Shown here in pieces: positions 36,559-46,617 of a stretch of 64,000 nt of DNA. Origin of the DNA: Viridibacillus soli. GTDB taxonomy: Bacteria > Bacillota > Bacilli > Bacillales_A > Planococcaceae. The notes below the pieces were generated by a model. That model worked only from the letters and a program-made list of their open reading frames with translations, was not told the origin of the DNA and did no database searches. Position numbers and translations under genes: made by a program. Location: positions 1-64,000 of the forward strand of contig NZ_JAEOAH010000007.1 of NCBI RefSeq assembly GCF_016612995.1, in the 5' to 3' direction. Numbering within the stretch: the first letter of the stretch is position 1; the number at the start of each line of letters is the position of its first letter.

Positions 36559-37356
36559 ATGACAGCGTTTTTAGGGGAATTAATTGGTACAATGATTTTA
36601 ATCGTCTTTGGGGCCGGAGTTGTTGGTGGTGTCGTACTGAAAAAATCCAAAGCAGAAGGTTCAGGTTGGATCGTTATTACTGTTGGATGGGGTCTTGCAG
36701 TTACGATGGGGGTCTATGCTGTAGGGAATTTCAGTGGGGCGCATTTAAATCCAGCAGTAACTATTGGTATGGCATCTATTGGTGAATTCCCATGGGCTGA
36801 TGTACCAGGATATATTTTAGCACAAATGATGGGGGCAATAATTGGAGCAGTTATAGTATATTTTCAATATTTACCGCATTGGCAGGAAACAAAAGATACG
36901 GACGCAAAACTGGGTGTATTTGCTACAGCACCTGCGATTCGTCACCCACTTTCAAATCTAACAAGTGAGATTATTGGAACGTTCATTTTACTTCTTGGTT
37001 TACTTATGATAGGTGCAAATGAGTTTACAGAAGGTTTAAACCCGTTAATCGTAGGGGCACTTATTGTGGCAATTGGTTTATCACTTGGGGGAACAACAGG
37101 ATATGCCATTAATCCAGCACGTGATTTGGGCCCTAGAATTGCGCATTTCATCCTTCCTATCCATGGAAAAGGTTCATCGGACTGGAGTTATGCTTGGGTA
37201 CCAGTTGTTGGCCCAATCATCGGTGGAGCATTTGGAGCACTATTTTATCAACAAGTATTTACAGGAGTTAATAGCATAGCATTTTGGGTAGTAGGAGCGA
37301 TAACGCTTGCCATTCTTGTAGGAGCGCAATTAACCCTGAAAAAGAGTGGGGAGTAG
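36559..37356 (+). CDS. glpF: Glycerol uptake facilitator (aquaglyceroporin)
   Basis: The start is ATG 36559, with AAGAAGGGGGAAA upstream, giving 265 aa. Six membrane segments and two NPA half-helices are visible: SGAHLNPAVTIG and GYAINPARDLGPR. The Asp after the second NPAR is typical of glycerol-conducting members. It admits glycerol by facilitated diffusion for GlpK to trap. It has its own promoter and a GlpP-responsive leader and is followed 56 nt later by glpK. Confidence 0.96.
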   Translation: MTAFLGELIGTMILIVFGAGVVGGVVLKKSKAEGSGWIVITVGWGLAVTMGVYAVGNFSGAHLNPAVTIGMASIGEFPWADVPGYILAQMMGAIIGAVIVYFQYLPHWQETKDTDAKLGVFATAPAIRHPLSNLTSEIIGTFILLLGLLMIGANEFTEGLNPLIVGALIVAIGLSLGGTTGYAINPARDLGPRIAHFILPIHGKGSSDWSYAWVPVVGPIIGGAFGALFYQQVFTGVNSIAFWVVGAITLAILVGAQLTLKKSGE

Positions 37357-37397
37357 TGGTTAAGTAAGGAAACGCTGAGAAACTATAAAAAACATAA

Positions 37398-38906
<1,509 letters not shown>

Positions 38907-38935
38907 ATCGCTTCATTGTCACATTAGCTTGAACA

Positions 38936-38967
38936 AACCCTAATCTCTCCGGAGGTTAGGGTTTTTC
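38936..38967 (+). terminator. Terminator of glpFK
   Basis: AACCCTAATCTC, then CGGA, then GAGGTTAGGGTT, followed by TTTCT. A single degenerate copy of the repeat leader (ACTATTCAGATGAACAACA) follows at 38987-39006. Confidence 0.88.
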
Positions 38968-39128
38968 TATATCTTTAAGAGAGGACTATTCAGATGAACA
39001 ACACTCGTCCCGAATTCGGCGACAAACAGGCTTCTTTGAGCACTAGATCACTACTTTCAATAACACCCCACCAATTTGATTCCTACACGATCATTAAACT
39101 GAAAATTTTATTTTTCAGAAAAATTCAT

Positions 39129-39157
39129 TGACTAATACCAAGTATACAAGTAAGATT
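39129..39157 (+). promoter_or_regulatory. Promoter of the metQNP operon
   Basis: TTGACT (39129-39134), 17 nt, TAAGAT (39152-39157), just upstream of the SAM riboswitch. Confidence 0.7.
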
Positions 39158-39179
39158 AATTGAATTAAAAGTATAGCTT

Positions 39180-39340
39180 CTTATCCAGAGGGGGGAAGGG
39201 ACTGGCCCGGTGCACCCCCGGCAACGGACTGATTGATAATCAGCACCGTGCTAATTCCAACGAAGAACATTCGGGAGATGAGAAGAGGTAGCAGCTTGGC
39301 AGTAAACCTCTTCTTTGTTCGTAAGAAGAGGTTTTTTTAT
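39180..39340 (+). promoter_or_regulatory. SAM-I riboswitch (S-box)
   Basis: The aptamer shows CTTATCCAGAGGGGGGAAGG, ACTGGCCCGGTGCACCCCCG, GCAAC and AACATTCGGGAGATGAGAAG. It is followed by the terminator AACCTCTTCTT / AAGAAGAGGTT with a T-run (39304-39339). High SAM would end transcription before metQ. Confidence 0.95.
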
Positions 39341-39376
39341 TTGCAGAAAATATATACATAAAAGGAGATTTTATTC

Positions 39377-40192
39377 ATGAAAAAGTGGGCGTTATTTTTA
39401 TTAACAATTGTTGTATTAACGGTTCTAGCTGCATGTGGTTCAAAAGACGAAGGTACTAAAGAGAAGGCAGATGCAGTAACAACATTGAAAGTGGGAACAG
39501 TGCCACAACCGCATGCAGAAATCTTAGATCATATTAAGGAAGACTTAAAGAAAGATGGCGTGGAACTAGAATATGTAATGGTTAACTCGGGTCGTCAAAC
39601 GAACGAACAAACTGCACAAGGTGATCTAGATGTAAACTACTTTCAACACGTACCTTATATGGAGTTAATTAATAAAGAAGCTGGTATTGATTTAGTCAGT
39701 GTAGTAAATGTACATATTGAACCAATTGGTGTGTACTCAACTAAGATTAAAGATATTAAAGAATTAAAAGAGGGTGCGAAAATTTCACTATCAAGTGATG
39801 CAGCAAATTTTTCTCGTGTATTACAGCTGTTTGCAAGCAATGGGCTAATTGAATTAGCTAAAAAAGAAGGCACATACACTGTAGACGATATAACAAAAAA
39901 TGATAAAAACTTAAAATTCATAGGTGTTCAAGCTGAAATGTTAAATCGTACAGTTGAAGATGTAGATGCAGCAGCAATCGCTACAAACTATGCATTAGAA
40001 GCGGGCTTTGTACCGAATAATGATGCACTAATTCTTGAAGGGACAGATACAGATTTCGCAAACATTTTAACAGCACGTAAAGATAATAAAGATAGCAAAG
40101 CTGTAAAAACTTTAGCGAAATGGTTAACAAGTGATAAAACGAAAAAATTCATTGAAGAAAAATATGAAGGTGCAGTTATTCCTGCCTTCTAG
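39377..40192 (+). CDS. metQ: Methionine-binding lipoprotein MetQ
   Basis: The 271-aa product has a lipobox (VLAACGSK, Cys20) and belongs to the NlpA/MetQ family: TLKVGTVPQPHAEILDHI, the YFQHVPYMELINKEAGIDL block, VVNVHIEPIGVYS and IATNYALEAGFVPNNDAL. It captures methionine outside the membrane for MetN/MetP. AAAGGAGA lies before the ATG. It is the first gene after the SAM riboswitch, giving a Q-N-P order rather than the N-P-Q order of B. subtilis. Confidence 0.94.
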   Translation: MKKWALFLLTIVVLTVLAACGSKDEGTKEKADAVTTLKVGTVPQPHAEILDHIKEDLKKDGVELEYVMVNSGRQTNEQTAQGDLDVNYFQHVPYMELINKEAGIDLVSVVNVHIEPIGVYSTKIKDIKELKEGAKISLSSDAANFSRVLQLFASNGLIELAKKEGTYTVDDITKNDKNLKFIGVQAEMLNRTVEDVDAAAIATNYALEAGFVPNNDALILEGTDTDFANILTARKDNKDSKAVKTLAKWLTSDKTKKFIEEKYEGAVIPAF

Positions 40193-40225
40193 GCTGACGT
40201 TTTGAAAGAAGGGAAGTTAGAGTGC

Positions 40226-41305
40226 ATGATTGAATTTAAACATACGACGAAAGAGTTTAAGAGTGGTAACAATACAGTTAGAGCTTTATATGATGTAAAT
40301 TTAATGATTAATAAAGGGGATATCTTCGGTGTAATTGGTTTTAGTGGTGCAGGTAAAAGTACACTAATTCGTACAGTCAATTTGCTCGAGTATCCTACTT
40401 CAGGCGAAGTAATCGTAGATGGCAAAAATCTAGTTAATCTCAGCAAGAAAAAATTACGTGAAGAAAAAAAGAACATCGGGATGATCTTCCAACACTTTAA
40501 TCTCTTAAACTCAAAAACCGTATTCGATAATGTCGCTATGCCGCTCTCACTAGATCGAATAAAACGAAAAGAAATTGAAAAGCGAGTGAATGAAGTATTA
40601 CAATTTGTCGGTTTAGAAGATAAAGTCCACAGCTATATTGATCAATTATCAGGTGGCCAAAAGCAGCGAGTTGGCATCGCTCGGGCATTGGTAACACAAC
40701 CATCCATTTTATTATGCGATGAAGCGACTTCAGCACTTGATCCGCAAACAACAAAATCTATACTAGAATTATTAAAACGAATAAATGAAGAATATAAAAT
40801 TACGATCTTAATCATTACGCATGAAATGGAAGTAATTCGAGATATTTGTAACCGTGTAGCGGTTATGCAAAACGGTGAAGTCATTGAAACAGGTGATGTA
40901 TTTGAGATTTTCTCGAAACCAAAAACAGAGACGGCAAAGAATTTTGTGAAATCAGTCGTACACGATGAAATTCCAGATTCCGTTTATGAACAATTGCAAA
41001 AAAGCGAGTATAGCGGACGTATGTATAAATTGGACTTCATCGGTGTAAATGCGGGTCAGCCGATTGTCTCGCAAGTAGCTAAGCGCTTCGATGTAGATGT
41101 TAACGTATTATTTGGTACTATTACGGAACTACAAAACACTCCTTTTGGTAATTTGATTGTTGAATTGATTGGCGAAGAAGTTGAGATTGCTCGTGCATTT
41201 GAGTATATCAAAAGTAAAAATATTAAAGTACAGGAGGTGACTACTCATGAAGGTGAGCTCACAGATCATCATCGATGCGATTTGGGAAACGTTATACATG
41301 GTTAG
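40226..41305 (+). CDS. metN: Methionine ABC transporter ATPase MetN
   Basis: The start is ATG 40226, with GAAGGGAAG upstream, giving 359 aa. Motifs are Walker A GFSGAGKST, QHFNLL Q-loop, signature LSGGQKQRVGIARAL and Walker B ILLCDEATSALD. The C-terminal NIL domain (about 265-345) senses methionine. The reading frame overruns the start of metP by 59 nt, with a tail (GELTDHHRCDLGNVIHG) beyond the usual family end near EVTTHEG. A late loss of a stop codon or a frameshift near 41245 could explain the tail. Confidence 0.93.
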   Translation: MIEFKHTTKEFKSGNNTVRALYDVNLMINKGDIFGVIGFSGAGKSTLIRTVNLLEYPTSGEVIVDGKNLVNLSKKKLREEKKNIGMIFQHFNLLNSKTVFDNVAMPLSLDRIKRKEIEKRVNEVLQFVGLEDKVHSYIDQLSGGQKQRVGIARALVTQPSILLCDEATSALDPQTTKSILELLKRINEEYKITILIITHEMEVIRDICNRVAVMQNGEVIETGDVFEIFSKPKTETAKNFVKSVVHDEIPDSVYEQLQKSEYSGRMYKLDFIGVNAGQPIVSQVAKRFDVDVNVLFGTITELQNTPFGNLIVELIGEEVEIARAFEYIKSKNIKVQEVTTHEGELTDHHRCDLGNVIHG

Positions 41306-41900
41306 TATTTCTTTATTCTTCGGGGCAATTTTGGGATTTATACTAGGTGTTACGCTAGTTGTCACAAGGAAAGGACATATATTACAAAACAAATTCATCT
41401 TCGGAGTCGTAAATCCAATCGTTAATATTTTTAGATCGATTCCATTTATCATTTTATTAGTAGCCATTATTCCACTAACGCGCCTCATTGTTGGAAGTGC
41501 TATCGGCACAACTGCAGCAATTGTCCCTTTAGTTCTGCATATTGGTCCTTATATTTCACGCCTTATAGAAAACTCATTATTAGAAGTAGACGATGGCATT
41601 ATCGAAGCTGCAAAAGCAATGGGAGCCTCTCCGTTTCAAATTATTCGTAAATTCTTATTACCAGAAGCATTTCCATCATTAATTTTAAGTGTCACAACAG
41701 CAACAATTGGTTTAATAGGCGCAACGGCGATGGCAGGAGCTATAGGCGGTGGTGGTATTGGTGATGTAGCCATTACATACGGCTATCAACGTTTCGACAA
41801 TACAACCATTTTAGTAACGGTCATCATTTTAGTGGCCTTTGTACAATTGATTCAAAGTATCGGAAATGTATTAGAACGTCGATTAAGACGAGTTTCATAA
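41247..41900 (+). CDS. metP: Methionine ABC transporter permease MetP
   Basis: The 217-aa MetI-type permease has five predicted membrane segments. Family motifs are SIPFIILLVAIIPLTRLIVG, the EAA loop (DDGIIEAAKAMGASPFQIIRKFLLPEA) and GAIGGGGIGDVAITYGYQRF. CAGGAGGTG lies 8 nt before the ATG, inside the end of metN, so translation is probably coupled. It completes the SAM-controlled methionine importer. A terminator follows at 41927. Confidence 0.94.
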   Translation: MKVSSQIIIDAIWETLYMVSISLFFGAILGFILGVTLVVTRKGHILQNKFIFGVVNPIVNIFRSIPFIILLVAIIPLTRLIVGSAIGTTAAIVPLVLHIGPYISRLIENSLLEVDDGIIEAAKAMGASPFQIIRKFLLPEAFPSLILSVTTATIGLIGATAMAGAIGGGGIGDVAITYGYQRFDNTTILVTVIILVAFVQLIQSIGNVLERRLRRVS

Positions 41901-41926
41901 ATTATAAACAAACCAATGTGGTTCAA

Positions 41927-41958
41927 ACCCTTCATCTTTTGATGGAGGGATATTTTTT
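41927..41958 (+). terminator. Terminator of metQNP
   Basis: CCCTTCATC and GATGGAGGG enclose TTTT and are followed by ATATTTTTTTA. Confidence 0.85.
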
Positions 41959-42033
41959 TACTTAAAGAGTCAAAGTCGAGTGTGAACATTTAGGTGGTAT
42001 ATGGATATAGTTTCTAAAATACAGCTAAGCCGC

Positions 42034-42159
42034 TTAAACTAAATATAGAGAGCGACGCATAATCTCATTTTCTAAAAGGTGTATAAAATCAGGACATAGC
42101 TCAATAACTGTTGCAGTAACATAAGCCTTGATTAATAAATCATCTGATAGTTGACTCAT
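42034..42159 (-). CDS. sda: Sporulation histidine-kinase inhibitor Sda, copy 2
   Basis: The 41-aa product reads [20 protein letters not shown], then [21 protein letters not shown]. It matches Sda better than copy 1 in its second helix (LLENEI.RRSL). GGAGGTG precedes the ATG on the minus strand, and the 5' sequence (GTATGAG...; TGAATTCACCTCC) is nearly the same as in copy 1. DnaA and Spo0A boxes are again upstream. A Cys replaces Ser in the turn (LCPDF against LSPEF). Confidence 0.9.
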   Translation of the reverse strand: MSQLSDDLLIKAYVTATVIELCPDFIHLLENEIMRRSLYLV

Positions 42160-42283
42160 ACGTGAATTCACCTCCAAATTAATACAAGCAGTGTTCTAAT
42201 AAGAAAAAAGTTAGAATATATTGATAGATTATCTATCTGCACACTTAATTTAACAAATAGTTTTGTTCATAACAACCAGTCAA

Positions 42284-42382
42284 TTACCCACAGGAGTTGG
42301 TGGATAATCTGTGATTAACTTGTTTAAATATCAGATTATTCTATATAATACAGCGGGGATAATGTGAATAACTTTATCCACA
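42284..42382. promoter_or_regulatory. DnaA-box cluster upstream of sda copy 2
   Basis: Sites are 42284-42292 (TTACCCACA), 42299-42307 (GGTGGATAA), 42363-42371 (TGTGAATAA, perfect) and 42374-42382 (TTATCCACA, perfect). Order and spacing follow copy 1, minus its middle box. Confidence 0.85.
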
Positions 42383-42411
42383 GGTGATAGGAAAGGGAAA
42401 ATTTGTCGAAA

Positions 42412-42422
42412 TATTTTTTTAC
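42412..42422. promoter_or_regulatory. Spo0A box near sda copy 2
   Basis: TTTGTCGAAAT contains TGTCGAA (42414-42420). ATCGACAA follows at about 42456. The arrangement matches copy 1. Confidence 0.6.
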
Positions 42423-42496
42423 TTCGTAAGTATCCAATTGTTATTTCGAGTCAAATCGACAATGGAGAGTGATTTGTATGAGTCACTAATAAAATT

Positions 42497-42637
42497 GAAA
42501 AATCCCTAAACTCCTCTGAGCAAAGCATATTATTAGTAATGTAAAGAATGTGCTATGAATGCCATTTCAAATCACCTCGCTTTAATGAGTGTTTTCCATA
42601 GCAGTATTGACTATTTAGGTGTAGGGATTTTCTAAAT
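42497..42637 (-). other. Inverted-repeat segment with a 10-codon frame, possible small RNA or leader
   Basis: On the minus strand GAAAATCCCTA starts and TAGGGATTTTTC ends a segment of about 140 nt, so the ends can pair. Inside, GCGAGGTG precedes ATG for a 10-codon frame (MAFIAHSLHY, stop TAA TAA). It points toward sda copy 2 and is not present at the first sda locus. The function is unknown. From 42640 to 43041 only a LexA-like site at 42657-42670 and a doubtful frame are seen. Confidence 0.3.
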
Positions 42638-43041
42638 GACAACCTCCCCTCATTATAGAACGTATGTTTCTGTTTCGCAAGACTTTACGCTGAGCCTAAT
42701 CGATATTCCTCTACCACTTTCACTAGTGCACTACACCTTGATATTTAAACGCGTAAGACTTCTTTCGGAGTCCGTTAAAGAAGCAGTGTGTAAAAATAGT
42801 TTCTTTAGGCTAATCGGACAAAAAGCTAATTTACCTATACCCATTGATGGCAAAGATAAATAATTTTTATTAATAATAGCTACGATGCGAATCACTAAAA
42901 TAATAAACTACGGATCTTCAAATGGGGGTACTATTTGATAATTTACGAATTATCTTACATAAATAAAGCCACTAGATTACATAGCGTATTTCGTAGTAAA
43001 ATGTCAGGTTTATAAAATTTTAATAATATTAAGAATTTAAG

Positions 43042-43071
43042 TTCACAGATTTATATGATTTTATATATAAT
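43042..43071 (+). promoter_or_regulatory. Possible promoter of the nucleotidase gene
   Basis: TTCACA (43042-43047), 18 nt, TATAAT (43066-43071), about 70 nt before the ATG. Confidence 0.45.
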
Positions 43072-43141
43072 GGTAGAAGGTAGAGTCATCGATTTAGGAT
43101 TGTACAATACCAATAGAAGGATAACTTAGGAGGATGTTTAA

Positions 43142-45484
43142 ATGGCGAAACATACATATAAATTTGTAAAACCAGCTGCATCATTAATATTAGGAGCAAC
43201 AGTTTTAATAGGATCTCTTGCTACGACGGAATCAGTGGATGCGGCATCTTCAAAGTATCAAGTTTCTAATAGTAAATTAATAGTAAAAAAAACGGGTAAA
43301 TCGGTGAAAGGCTATAAGCAATATAACAGTAAACTTTACAAAGACGGTAAGCTATATACGGGATTAAAAGGCGGCATTTATTATAAAAGTGGTAAAAAGG
43401 GTACTGCTAAATACAAAGGTGTATATTACTCAAAAGGTAAAGCTTTTACAGGCGTGAAAAACAATACTTATTATAAAGCAGGAAAAGTAGCGACAGGTTG
43501 GTATGGTAAAGGCGACGCTCGCACCTATTATGTGAAGGGTAAACCGCTAACAGGAATCGGTGCCAGTACGGGTCGATACTTTAAAAAAGGTAAACTCAGC
43601 ACAGGTTGGTATGGTGACGGAGCAAAACGCACTTATTATGTGCAAGGTAAACCATTAACAGGGGTTGCAGAAAAAACTGGGCGTTACTTTGTTAAAGGTA
43701 AGTTAAATGTTGGCTTAGCGTTATATAAAGAAAAATTATATAACAGTGACAAGCTAAATGTAGGCTTAGCTCTATATAAAGAAAAGTTATATAACGGTGA
43801 CAAGCTAAATACAGGTGTCATTCAATACAAAGACATCTGGTATAAAGATTCTATGATTGCGAACGGCAATATCACAACACCTGACGGCAAAGAAATTACA
43901 GTAGTTAATGGCGTAGAAAAGAACTTCTCATTATCAATCATGCATACAAATGACACGCATGCGCATTTAGACAAGGCGGCAAAAAGAACAACTGCTATCA
44001 AAAATATTAGAGCCAAAAACCCAAATGCATTACTACTTGATGCAGGTGATGTATTCAGTGGAACACTATATTTCAATGAATTTAAAGGACAAGCAGACCT
44101 AAAATTGATGAATTTAATGGGTTATGATGCTATGACTTTTGGTAATCATGAGTTTGATTTAGGCTCAAGTCCAGAAGGGCATCAAGCATTAGCAGACTTC
44201 ATCAAAGGAGCAAACTTTCCATTCATTAGCGCAAACGTGGATTTCTCAGCGGATCAGCGATTTGCAGGTCTATTTACAGATTTAATTTCAAGTGAACCCG
44301 AAAAAGGAAAGATTTATAATGGTATTGTTAAAGTAATTAATGGAGAAAAAGTAGGGATTTTCGGTTTAACAACTGAAGAAACAGCAGATATTGCGAGTCC
44401 CGGAAGCATAGTCTTTGAAAATTATATTGCAGCGGCTGAAAAAGCAGTAAAAGCCTTTGAAGGTCAAGGCGTCGATAAAATTATTGCGCTAACACATATT
44501 GGTTTTGATGACAATGCGGAAGTAGATAATGATTTAACATTAGCAGCAACAGTAAAAGGCATTGACGTTATCGTTGGTGGACATAGCCATACAAAATTAG
44601 CTGAACCCGTTATTGTAGATCAAGATATCAACAAACAGAAAAAAGATCCAACTGTAATTGTCCAAGCCTACCAATATAGCGATTTTTTAGGCACGTTAGA
44701 TGTAGAGTTTGATGATAAAGGTACAGTAGTCAAATCAAATGGTAAGCTCATCGATTTAGAACCTGTAGCAGCGGATCCAGAAGCAGCTGCGATATTAAAA
44801 ACATATTCTGATAAACTCGTAGAAGTAAATAGTAAACCAATTGGTGCAGTAGCAAAAAGTGAACTGACAAACCCAAGAAAAACAAATTCAGAAGCGGGTA
44901 ATATTAGTGTACGTAGCAATGAAACAGCACTTGGTAACATCATAACTGACGGTATGCTAAATAAAGCAAAAGCTAAAAATAAAGATGTTATTATGGCGCT
45001 TCAAAATGGTGGTGGCATTCGAGCAGGAATTGACGCAGGTGAAATTACTGTAGGCGAAGTGATAACAGTACTACCATTTGGTAATACATTAGCAACAATG
45101 ACACTAACAGGTGCTGATTTAAAACTAGGATTCGAAACAAGTTTTAAAGAGTATCCGGCAGAAAGCGGTGGCTTCCTTCACGTATCTGGTGCTAAAGTGG
45201 AATTTGACTCAAGCAAACCAGTAGGCCAACGTGTAGTTTCTATTAAGTATAAAAATGCAAGTGGCAATTACACTGCGATCCAAGACAGCGAAAGCTACAC
45301 AGTAGCAACTAACGCCTTCACAGCCAAAGGTGGAGATGGCTACGATATCTTTGCCAAAGCATACGCAGAAGGCCGCGTAACAGATCTAGGCCTCTCAGAT
45401 TGGGAAAACCTAGCAGAGCATTTAACATCACTAAAAGAAATTAACCCAACTACAGAAGGTCGAATTGTAGATATTTCGAAGTAA
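43142..45484 (+). CDS. Secreted 5'-nucleotidase/cyclic phosphodiesterase-type metallophosphatase with wall-type repeats
   Basis: The 780-aa product has TTAGGAGGA before the ATG. A signal peptide (MAKHTYKFVKPAASLILGAT) ends near VDA|ASS. Tyr/Gly/Lys repeats cover about 35-250, including a duplicated 14-aa unit (KLNVGLALYKEKLY). The metallophosphatase domain starts at about 260: HTNDTHAHL, GDVFSG, GNHEFD (about 334) and GGHSHT (about 478). The 5'-nucleotidase C-terminal domain follows (NETALGNIITDGML, QNGGGIRAG, LPFGNTLATM, ATNAFTAKGGDGY). It would release phosphate or nucleosides from extracellular nucleotides while held at the wall by the N-terminal repeats. That anchoring role is inferred. 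Confidence 0.9.
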   Translation: MAKHTYKFVKPAASLILGATVLIGSLATTESVDAASSKYQVSNSKLIVKKTGKSVKGYKQYNSKLYKDGKLYTGLKGGIYYKSGKKGTAKYKGVYYSKGKAFTGVKNNTYYKAGKVATGWYGKGDARTYYVKGKPLTGIGASTGRYFKKGKLSTGWYGDGAKRTYYVQGKPLTGVAEKTGRYFVKGKLNVGLALYKEKLYNSDKLNVGLALYKEKLYNGDKLNTGVIQYKDIWYKDSMIANGNITTPDGKEITVVNGVEKNFSLSIMHTNDTHAHLDKAAKRTTAIKNIRAKNPNALLLDAGDVFSGTLYFNEFKGQADLKLMNLMGYDAMTFGNHEFDLGSSPEGHQALADFIKGANFPFISANVDFSADQRFAGLFTDLISSEPEKGKIYNGIVKVINGEKVGIFGLTTEETADIASPGSIVFENYIAAAEKAVKAFEGQGVDKIIALTHIGFDDNAEVDNDLTLAATVKGIDVIVGGHSHTKLAEPVIVDQDINKQKKDPTVIVQAYQYSDFLGTLDVEFDDKGTVVKSNGKLIDLEPVAADPEAAAILKTYSDKLVEVNSKPIGAVAKSELTNPRKTNSEAGNISVRSNETALGNIITDGMLNKAKAKNKDVIMALQNGGGIRAGIDAGEITVGEVITVLPFGNTLATMTLTGADLKLGFETSFKEYPAESGGFLHVSGAKVEFDSSKPVGQRVVSIKYKNASGNYTAIQDSESYTVATNAFTAKGGDGYDIFAKAYAEGRVTDLGLSDWENLAEHLTSLKEINPTTEGRIVDISK

Positions 45485-45545
45485 TTTAATGCCAAGCAGC
45501 CGAAAAACTATGAATCTCATTTTCGTTTGAATAATTAATACAATT

Positions 45546-45578
45546 TATCCCCCTGATTTTCAAATTGGGGGATTTTTT
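45546..45578 (+). terminator. Terminator of the nucleotidase gene
   Basis: ATCCCCCTGATTT pairs with AAATTGGGGGAT and is followed by TTTTTTA. The conserved AT-rich block lies at 45524-45547. Confidence 0.88.
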
Positions 45579-45732
45579 TATGCGCTTAAGCTATAGATAT
45601 GCTACTAAATTACAATCAATGCAGTTAGCACAACAATCAGCCGAATTAGTGCAATAACTCATCCATGATTCCTGGGAATAGGGATTTTATAAAATCTTTA
45701 AGAAGCGAATTGGCATAAGTAATATAGTTTCT

Positions 45733-45874
45733 TAGGTGTGTTGAATAGGGGAATATTGTGTTGTTATTTACCGTTAAAATGGTTTTTATGTTCAATACTA
45801 ATATATGTAATTCCATTTTTTAGTTGATTCCCACTTTAATGGTGATGGTTAAAAATGGTTAATAAACACACCTA
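45733..45874 (-). mobile_element. MITE-like element, copy D lacking the central hairpin
   Basis: The 142-bp copy starts TAGGTGTGTTGAATAGGGG and ends AATAAACACACCTA. It corresponds to the reverse orientation of copies B and C and retains their outer parts (TTTACCGTTAAAATGG; TTGATTCCCACTTTAATGG) without the central hairpin. Flanking 9-mers match at 6 of 9 positions. Confidence 0.7.
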
Positions 45875-46445
45875 ATAAGTTCAAAGTGAATCTATACTAG
45901 CTTATTCTAAAGAGAAGAAGTTGATGGGTAAACAGTCTAAATAGAACTTTAATAAAGATAGTGAAATAGACCTGCTATAGAAAGTGATTAATAATTACCT
46001 TTTTTAAAAATTAATGTAAGAATTAAAAAGAAAAAAATAATAACTATTAAAAAAGGATGATTCAAATTAGCCCTTTGTTTAATAAGAAGAAAGTGCATCT
46101 TGAAAGTTTTTTTTAGGGTTTTATCAATAATGAATATTAGTACTAAAGTTTTATTGTATGCATTTAAAATTGAATAGTTAAATTACTCTCTTTTTGATTT
46201 AGTAGGTGTATTTAGGTGTTTTTTTATAAAATAAGAAAATCTAATGAATTTATTATAAATTAGTTAATCTCTTGATATATTAATAGTATCAACGGTTTCA
46301 ATCACTCTAATACCCTTTCTTTAAGTATATAAAAATTACATTTTTAGTACTAATGACACATTATTTGATAGTACAAAATTATCATTTTAGAAAATTCTGA
46401 TAATTCAGTATAAAAATAGACAAAATTTGCAATTGAGTTGTTATA

Positions 46446-46463
46446 TAGTTGTAGTTACAACTA
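46446..46463. promoter_or_regulatory. Perfect 18-bp palindrome upstream of the subtilisin-like gene
   Basis: TAGTTGTAGTTACAACTA is fully self-complementary around GT and lies 155-170 nt before the protease start, an operator candidate. Further down, GTCTTTT ... AAAAGAC (46538-46563) forms a small hairpin in the leader. The rest of 45875-46445 is AT-rich with nothing recognised. Confidence 0.45.
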
Positions 46464-46617
46464 GAGATACTGTTCGGCACCATTGATTCTGTTTACCTAA
46501 ATGTCTTTTTAGGAGAGGAGGCAAAGGTGTTTTTCTTTGGTCTTTTGAGCTTTTTAAAAGACTGTTGGCTTCTAGCAAGGAACTAATATCTTTATAAAAT
46601 GAGAGGGAGGAATGAAG

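Noticed and set aside
42657-42670. LexA-type box (AGAACGTATGTTTC)
   Set aside because: Close to the CGAACRNRYGTTYC consensus, but no SOS-like gene follows on either strand, so it is not listed as functional.
42636-42863. 75-aa plus-strand frame before the nucleotidase gene
   Set aside because: No ribosome site, no recognisable features, and it starts within the end of the inverted-repeat segment.
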